Shown piece after piece: positions 16,901 through 20,281 of a stretch of 20,281 nt of DNA (position 1 is its first letter; each line of letters begins with the position of its first letter). This stretch comes from a virus: positions 1-20,281 of the IMG/VR virus record IMGVR_UViG_3300037586_001996. The stretch is one strand, 5' to 3'. Under the pieces are notes generated by a model. The model ran no database searches, was not told where the DNA came from, and worked only from the letters and a program-made list of their open reading frames with translations. The translations under genes and the position numbers were made by a program.

Positions 16901-17003
16901 AAGGGTGAAGTTGAAAGTGAAGTTGTTCTCTTTCGGTTGCCCCGAGGGTCCGTAGCGCCACCTTTTCCTTCACCGAGGGAGTGAACGCTTGCTTTCCAAC
17001 CAT
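16899..17003 (-). other. Possible 34-codon leader ORF before the capsid gene (doubtful)
   Basis: A frame starting MVGKQAFTPSVKEKV runs from ATG at 17003-17001 to TAG at 16901-16899, ending ten bases before the capsid TTG. It has no recognisable Shine-Dalgarno, its ATG falls inside the proposed -10 element, and its final residues (QLHFQLHP) are encoded by the direct repeat. If translated from read-through mRNA it could couple translation to the capsid gene. I consider it more likely untranslated. Confidence 0.15.
16905..16925. repeat. Nine-base direct repeat in the capsid leader
   Basis: GTGAAGTTG occurs at 16905-16913 and again at 16917-16925 on the plus strand, separated by AAA, a 12-base period. 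On the mRNA this reads CAACTTCAC twice, just upstream of the capsid Shine-Dalgarno. It may be a CA-rich unstructured translation enhancer or chance; its function is unknown. Confidence 0.6.
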
Positions 17004-17027
17004 AGTCGGAGTCGATTGTCTGGTCAA
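16999..17027 (-). promoter_or_regulatory. Sigma70-like promoter before the major capsid gene
   Basis: On the minus strand TTGACC (17027-17022, five of six bases of the -35 consensus) is followed by a 17-base spacer and TATGGT (17004-16999, four of six bases of the -10 consensus). Start of transcription would fall near 16990. It is in the only sizeable gap of the operon and directly precedes the gene whose product is needed in most copies. It suggests use of host RNA polymerase for extra capsid transcription. Confidence 0.5.
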
Positions 17028-17035
17028 GATTTGGA

Positions 17036-17269
17036 CTATTTTCGTCTTGTGGTTTTTTTGCCTTTCTTGCGGTTCGTCGTTCTGGAGACCACCCTCAGGT
17101 TGCTCCGCTTGTTGCTCCCGCCCTTGGACAGGGGCTTCTTGTGGTCTACCTCTCGCGGGTCGCCCTTCTTCAGGCCAACCTTTGTCCGGGCCCGACCGGT
17201 AGCCGCCCGGTCTGCCCTCTTGGACGCGCCCCACTTCTTGTACTCCCTCTTGTAGTTGCGCTTAGGCAT
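17036..17269 (-). CDS. Very basic HNH-like small protein (77 aa)
   Basis: The C-terminal half carries D42-H43, P46-L47, G50-G51, N57-L58 and N66-R67, the D-H-x-x-P-L-x-x-G-G-x-N-L-x-N-R layout of small phage HNH-family proteins. The last metal-binding His of classic HNH is an Asn here (HNN type), and there are no zinc-binding CxxC pairs. Thirty of 77 residues are Lys or Arg against five acidic ones, so it should bind nucleic acid strongly. Its start overlaps the scaffold gene stop by one base (TGATG). Two readings are possible: a minimal homing or packaging-linked nuclease, or a former nuclease kept as a structural DNA-binding protein of the head. Its position between the scaffold and capsid genes favours a role in head maturation or packaging, but this is inference. 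Confidence 0.68.
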   Translation of the reverse strand: MPKRNYKREYKKWGASKRADRAATGRARTKVGLKKGDPREVDHKKPLSKGGSNKRSNLRVVSRTTNRKKGKKTTRRK

Positions 17270-18120
17270 CAGCGCTTACCCTTCTCGCCTTGGGCCTCGT
17301 ACCACTTGTAGATGCCGTAGGCGTCCAGGCCCTTGGGTGGCCCAATGCGGTCACCGACCTTGGCTCCACCACCGATCTTGAGGCCCGCTTCCTTCATGGC
17401 GTCCTTGTAGCGCTGGTTCTCCTCAACCATCTTGACCTGGCCCTCTTGAAGGTGCTTGCCTTTGACGGCCCAGTACGCTGTCTCAAGAGTCATGTGCTCG
17501 TTCTTCATCAGCATGTCGCGGACGTTGTCACGAATGGCCACGTTCTCTTTCACGTCGGGGTGCTCTGAGACAAAGGCCTGCAGACGAGACCGGGTCTGTT
17601 GGAGCTCGTACTCTTCCTGCACTGGCTTGTAGAGGTCCGCGACCTTCTTTGCTACAGCGTGCTCGATGTGCTTGACGAAGCTGTCTGGGTCGTAGGGGTC
17701 GAACTCACCAACGGTCTGGTCTGCGGCCTGCTGGATGGTCTTGTAGGCATCGGACTCGAGCATTGCTTTGCGCTGTGCGTCTAGGTCTCTGCGCTGCTCA
17801 GCTATCGCCTGCATCTTATGCGTGTAGTCCTTGCGCATGTTTGCCATCAGCTTCTTGGCGTCGTCTGGCAGGCTCTTGAGCGTGGCGTCTACATCAATGC
17901 CCTTGTGGTTTTCCTCAGAGGCGAGCAGCTCATCCTTCTTGGCTGCCTCGATGAGGTCTTCTATTTTGCCTTCGTAGTCATCTGCGGCGCGCTCTGGGCT
18001 GGCTTCAGCTTCAGGCGCGGCAGGCTCAGCAGGCTTTGCTTCCTGCTGCTCTGGTGCCGCTGCTGGTTCTGCCGGTGCTTCCGCACTCTGTGGTTGCTCT
18101 TGGGTTGGGGCATTGTCCAT
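17269..18120 (-). CDS. Capsid scaffolding protein (283 aa)
   Basis: The protein has the usual layout of podoviral scaffolds. The first 50 residues are disordered and rich in Ala, Pro, Glu and Gln. A long charged helical region follows (KIEDLIEAAKKDELL, then KLMANMRKDYTHKMQAIAEQ and RRDLDAQRKAM). Further helices lead to a C-terminus ending in a short basic stretch (YKWYEAQGEKGKR), as in P22 and phi29-type scaffolds, where a basic C-terminal end binds the coat protein. It has no cysteine and no enzyme motif. GGAG lies close before the ATG at 18120. It sits upstream of the major capsid gene with only the small HNH-like gene between. It would guide capsid shell assembly and leave before or during packaging. 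Role is well supported by composition and order; sequence similarity was not tested. Confidence 0.75.
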   Translation of the reverse strand: MDNAPTQEQPQSAEAPAEPAAAPEQQEAKPAEPAAPEAEASPERAADDYEGKIEDLIEAAKKDELLASEENHKGIDVDATLKSLPDDAKKLMANMRKDYTHKMQAIAEQRRDLDAQRKAMLESDAYKTIQQAADQTVGEFDPYDPDSFVKHIEHAVAKKVADLYKPVQEEYELQQTRSRLQAFVSEHPDVKENVAIRDNVRDMLMKNEHMTLETAYWAVKGKHLQEGQVKMVEENQRYKDAMKEAGLKIGGGAKVGDRIGPPKGLDAYGIYKWYEAQGEKGKR

Positions 18121-18147
18121 CGAGTCTCCGTGTCCCTTGCGGGGTGG

Positions 18148-18705
18148 TTAGGCGCGGGAGGCAAACAGGGCGTCTGTCTGACCCTCCGACATGGCTGGTG
18201 GGGTTGGGGGTGCGGGTGCAGCAGAGGGCTTAGTGGGCACAGCGGCTGATGGCCCACCCTCCACTGGCGCCCGCAGAAAGCGTGCAAACTCTGGGTTCTC
18301 GGCGATGTTGCGCAGCCTGCCGGCCACCCGGATGAGGTCGGTGTCGTCGGTAATCTCATCAAGGGAGAAGTCCAGGTCTGTGATGCCGGCCTCTTTGACG
18401 GCCTGGCTGATCATCGTGAGTACCTTGACGAACTCTGAGGGAAGGCGGTCTACGTCTTCAGAGAACACGGGGTAGTCGCCCTCGGTTCCGAACACGGGAA
18501 GCACTTCGTTGACGGAGTCCACAAGAGCGTTGAGGCCCTCGGTGGTGAAGTCGCCGGTCGGAGCCGCTGCGCTGAACGCCTGTTCTTCTGCCGCGTCCGC
18601 CTGGATGGCTGCCTGCTCGAGCTCGGGTGGAAGCGCCGCCTCTGTGGGTGCTGCTTCTGGTGGTGCTGCAGGCGGTGCTGCGGGTGGCGGTGCGTACTCT
18701 GGCAT
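18148..18705 (-). CDS. Pro/Ala-rich head-module protein of unknown function (185 aa)
   Basis: I do not recognise this protein. It starts with a Pro/Ala/Glu-rich disordered stretch (residues 3-30, MPEYAPPPAAPPAAPPEAAP), has an acidic, probably helical centre of about 100 residues (for example SEFVKVLTMISQAVKEAG and LIRVAGRLRNIAENPEFARF), and returns to Pro/Ala/Thr-rich sequence at about 150-173. The start has TAGGAG five bases upstream. It lies between the zinc-ribbon and scaffold genes. Composition resembles the scaffold N-terminus, so it may be a second assembly factor, such as a scaffold partner or portal chaperone; that is only a guess from position. No membrane segment or cysteine is present. 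Confidence 0.6.
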   Translation of the reverse strand: MPEYAPPPAAPPAAPPEAAPTEAALPPELEQAAIQADAAEEQAFSAAAPTGDFTTEGLNALVDSVNEVLPVFGTEGDYPVFSEDVDRLPSEFVKVLTMISQAVKEAGITDLDFSLDEITDDTDLIRVAGRLRNIAENPEFARFLRAPVEGGPSAAVPTKPSAAPAPPTPPAMSEGQTDALFASRA

Positions 18706-18713
18706 GGTGGCTC

Positions 18714-19124
18714 CTACAGAATCTCGTGGGCCGGGAACGTCTCAGCGATGGCTCGTCCCTGGTCGCCGTCGAACTTCTTCACGTTGTCGTTGTATTTGGA
18801 CACGGTCTTGTCGTGGGCCTTGGCCTCATCGACCGAGCTGGTCATGCGGGACTCGACGTATCCATTGCCCATGTCGGAGACGGGCACGAGGTCCCGCTCC
18901 TTGAGGAGCTTGTCCTTGTGCTGGCTGCTCTTGACCTCACAACCCAGGCCCCGGTCGAAGTAGGCGTGGCTGTCTCCCCACTTGGCCTTGGTGTCGGCGG
19001 GAAGGGACACGATTCTCCCCGCGATGCCATTGCACAGGTCGCATTGGACATGGTCAACGCGGTCCTTGAGGCTGAAGATCTCTTCAGTGACGTGGCCCTG
19101 GGGACAGCGGTACTCGTACATCAT
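18714..19124 (-). CDS. FmdB-like zinc-ribbon protein (136 aa)
   Basis: The first 32 residues form a zinc-ribbon: YEYRCPQGH (C7, H11) and VQCDLCNG (C28, C31), with the Y-E-Y-x-C opening of FmdB-family proteins. In the usual family the first pair is CxxC; here it is C-x3-H. The rest is a charged region without further pattern (one more Cys in RGLGCEVKSS), much longer than the 60-80 residues of typical FmdB proteins. The start ATG overlaps the portal gene stop by four bases (ATGA), so the two are probably translated together. Zinc-ribbon proteins of this type occur near phage terminase and portal genes, but their role there is not known to me. It may bind DNA, RNA or the portal. Confidence 0.7.
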   Translation of the reverse strand: MMYEYRCPQGHVTEEIFSLKDRVDHVQCDLCNGIAGRIVSLPADTKAKWGDSHAYFDRGLGCEVKSSQHKDKLLKERDLVPVSDMGNGYVESRMTSSVDEAKAHDKTVSKYNDNVKKFDGDQGRAIAETFPAHEIL

Positions 19125-20281
19125 GAGGGCAGGACCCTACCGATTTGCTGAGGAGATGGAAGTGCCCCAGGAGCCAGACCGAGTTGCTCGTCCCGGACAG
19201 CTTCGGCGGCTGGCGGTAGGGTGGGAGGCATTTGGGCGCTGCCTCCTGGGGCGACGGCTTGGGCAGGTTGCTCAGGAAGGAACGATTCGGGAAGCTGCAG
19301 CAACCTCACGACCTCCTTCCTTAAAGCATCGACTGGGACGCCGAGTTGGGACAGGAGATTCACAGCCTGCAACAACTCTATCTTGCGCTGGGCTTCGGAT
19401 ACTGGTGTGGACCCAGAGTCCTGCGCGAAGTAAGCGAAATCCCCGTCAAGATCACGGGATGCCAACACCTCTGCCTTGCCGTCAAGAACGACGAGGTCGT
19501 TACCTCCATCCAAGTATAGGGAAGTCATTCGAATGTATGCCTTGGCCATGGTCTCGATGGCGCTGTCTCGCTCGCGAGCAAGCCTGCCAATCTCTGACGT
19601 GGAGTAGCTGGCCAGGGCTGTAATCTCTGTGGCTGTGGCTCTGCCGCCCGCTGGGTTGCCTCGGGTGAACGGCGCGAGAACGCTGCCTCGGTCCAGGTCG
19701 TCTTGGACCTGCTCGATGTAGCGCTGAATCTCTGGGGGCGTGGGCGTATGGGGCAGGGGAATGATGGAGCCGCCAATCTCCTGGCCCGGTGAGAGCTCTA
19801 CCTCTACGAACTCGCCGTCGATGCCTTGAGCCAGCTTGGCCATGCTCTCGGAGTCGAACACGCCCTTCTCCACAATCCACTGACGCGCGGCCTTACGGAC
19901 AGCGTTGGCCTGGAACGTCCGCGAGATGTTGATTTCCTGAATCTGGTCGTAGACCCTAGCGAGCGCCGAGTACCCACGCAGGGGGTCGTCGGGCAGCCTG
20001 GAGTAGTAGATGGGAACAATGGGGATGACCGGGTGGTCGTCAGGCGTGCGAAACGGGATGGTCTCGATCTTGGTGGGCCCCTTCTCGGTCTCGATTTCAA
20101 TGCCGTCGTACAGCCAGGACTTGCCGTCCTTGTAGTTGGGGCTCCATACGAGCATCCGGTCACTCTGCAGGTCCCAGACCTCTACGACTTGGACGAAGTG
20201 GTCGAACGGGTCTTCGCTCAGAGCCGCGTCGTTATCCGCATCGCTTCCCCCGAGAATCGGCCCAGTATCAATATACCTTTC
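19121..20281 (-). CDS. Portal protein, C-terminal 386 residues (5' end cut by window edge)
   Basis: The frame is open from the right edge; the first internal ATG (20155) is not the start, because in-frame codons upstream of it encode a plausible portal segment (for example DHFVQVVEVWDLQSDRM). Residues after this include RGYSALARVYDQIQEINISR and ARQWIVEKG, then AGGRATATEITALASYSTSE and IGRLARERDSAIETMAKAYI, the long helix pattern of podoviral portals. The C-terminal tail is rich in Pro, Ala and Leu (LPEQPAQAVAPGG). The protein forms the ring at the capsid vertex through which DNA enters and leaves. It is the first of the head-assembly genes in the window and overlaps the zinc-ribbon gene by four bases. 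Complete length cannot be given. Confidence 0.8.
   Translation of the reverse strand, partial: ERYIDTGPILGGSDADNDAALSEDPFDHFVQVVEVWDLQSDRMLVWSPNYKDGKSWLYDGIEIETEKGPTKIETIPFRTPDDHPVIPIVPIYYSRLPDDPLRGYSALARVYDQIQEINISRTFQANAVRKAARQWIVEKGVFDSESMAKLAQGIDGEFVEVELSPGQEIGGSIIPLPHTPTPPEIQRYIEQVQDDLDRGSVLAPFTRGNPAGGRATATEITALASYSTSEIGRLARERDSAIETMAKAYIRMTSLYLDGGNDLVVLDGKAEVLASRDLDGDFAYFAQDSGSTPVSEAQRKIELLQAVNLLSQLGVPVDALRKEVVRLLQLPESFLPEQPAQAVAPGGSAQMPPTLPPAAEAVRDEQLGLAPGALPSPQQIGRVLPS

Larger units (their letters stand above)
16890..17035 (-). other. Leader region of the major capsid gene (largest gap in the window)
   Basis: These 146 bases between the HNH-like gene and the capsid gene hold, in transcription order, a sigma70-like promoter (17027-16999), a small stem-loop at 16985-16969 (TTCAC and GTGAA around seven bases), a CA-rich stretch with a nine-base direct repeat, and the capsid Shine-Dalgarno. 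If transcription starts about 16990, the leader is about 100 bases. No terminator for the upstream gene is evident, so read-through from the head-assembly genes should also reach the capsid gene. Confidence 0.5.

Noticed and set aside
16899-17234. Minus-strand frame of 111 codons overlapping the HNH-like gene
   Set aside because: Most of it is a shifted reading of the HNH-like gene; only its last 34 codons lie in the gap, and these are listed separately as doubtful.
20153-20155. ATG as the portal start
   Set aside because: The frame continues upstream to the window edge with portal-like residues and no stop, so the real start lies outside.

Overview
This window is a structural (late) gene block from the genome of a tailed bacteriophage, most likely a short-tailed podovirus of an uncultured, probably aquatic, lineage. 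All convincing genes lie on the minus strand, so transcription runs from the right edge to the left. The packing is very tight: stop and start codons overlap at eight junctions and the largest gap is 146 bases. No tRNA, rRNA, CRISPR array, IS element or integrase was seen. Both edges cut through genes.

Region 1 (20281 to 17036) is the head-assembly module. It holds the 3' part of the portal gene, a small FmdB-like zinc-ribbon protein coupled to it, a Pro/Ala-rich protein of unknown role, an acidic scaffold-like protein, and a very basic HNH-like protein of 77 residues.

Region 2 (17035 to 15396) looks like a capsid cassette. A 146-base gap carries a good sigma70-like promoter. It is followed by the major capsid gene, which appears forced to start at TTG, then a DUF2190-like decoration protein, then a strong GC-rich stem-loop. 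Promoter and stem-loop bracket the two proteins needed in the highest copy number.

Region 3 (15395 to 9743) is the tail and adsorption module. It has a head-tail adaptor with an Ig/FN3-like insert, a large nozzle-like protein, and three consecutive small proteins that share the same N-terminal motif at the same residue positions (about 17-28) but have different beta-rich bodies. These three look like a divergent fibre or receptor-binding set.

Region 4 (9734 to 1082) encodes three probable ejection (internal virion) proteins in the order small, middle, giant, as in T7 gp14-gp15-gp16. The middle one carries a lytic-transglycosylase-like domain (putative catalytic E491) followed by five 9-residue Pro-Gln-Val repeats. 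The giant one, 1825 residues, shows a module seen in very large proteins of environmental phages.

Region 5 (1056 to 1) holds a small beta-rich structural protein and the start of a fibre protein with an NNRVGVGT-type motif.

Together the genes cover portal and capsid assembly, tail closure, host attachment, cell-wall passage and DNA delivery. Replication, packaging and lysis genes lie outside the window. Functional names rest on sequence patterns recalled by eye, not on database searches.
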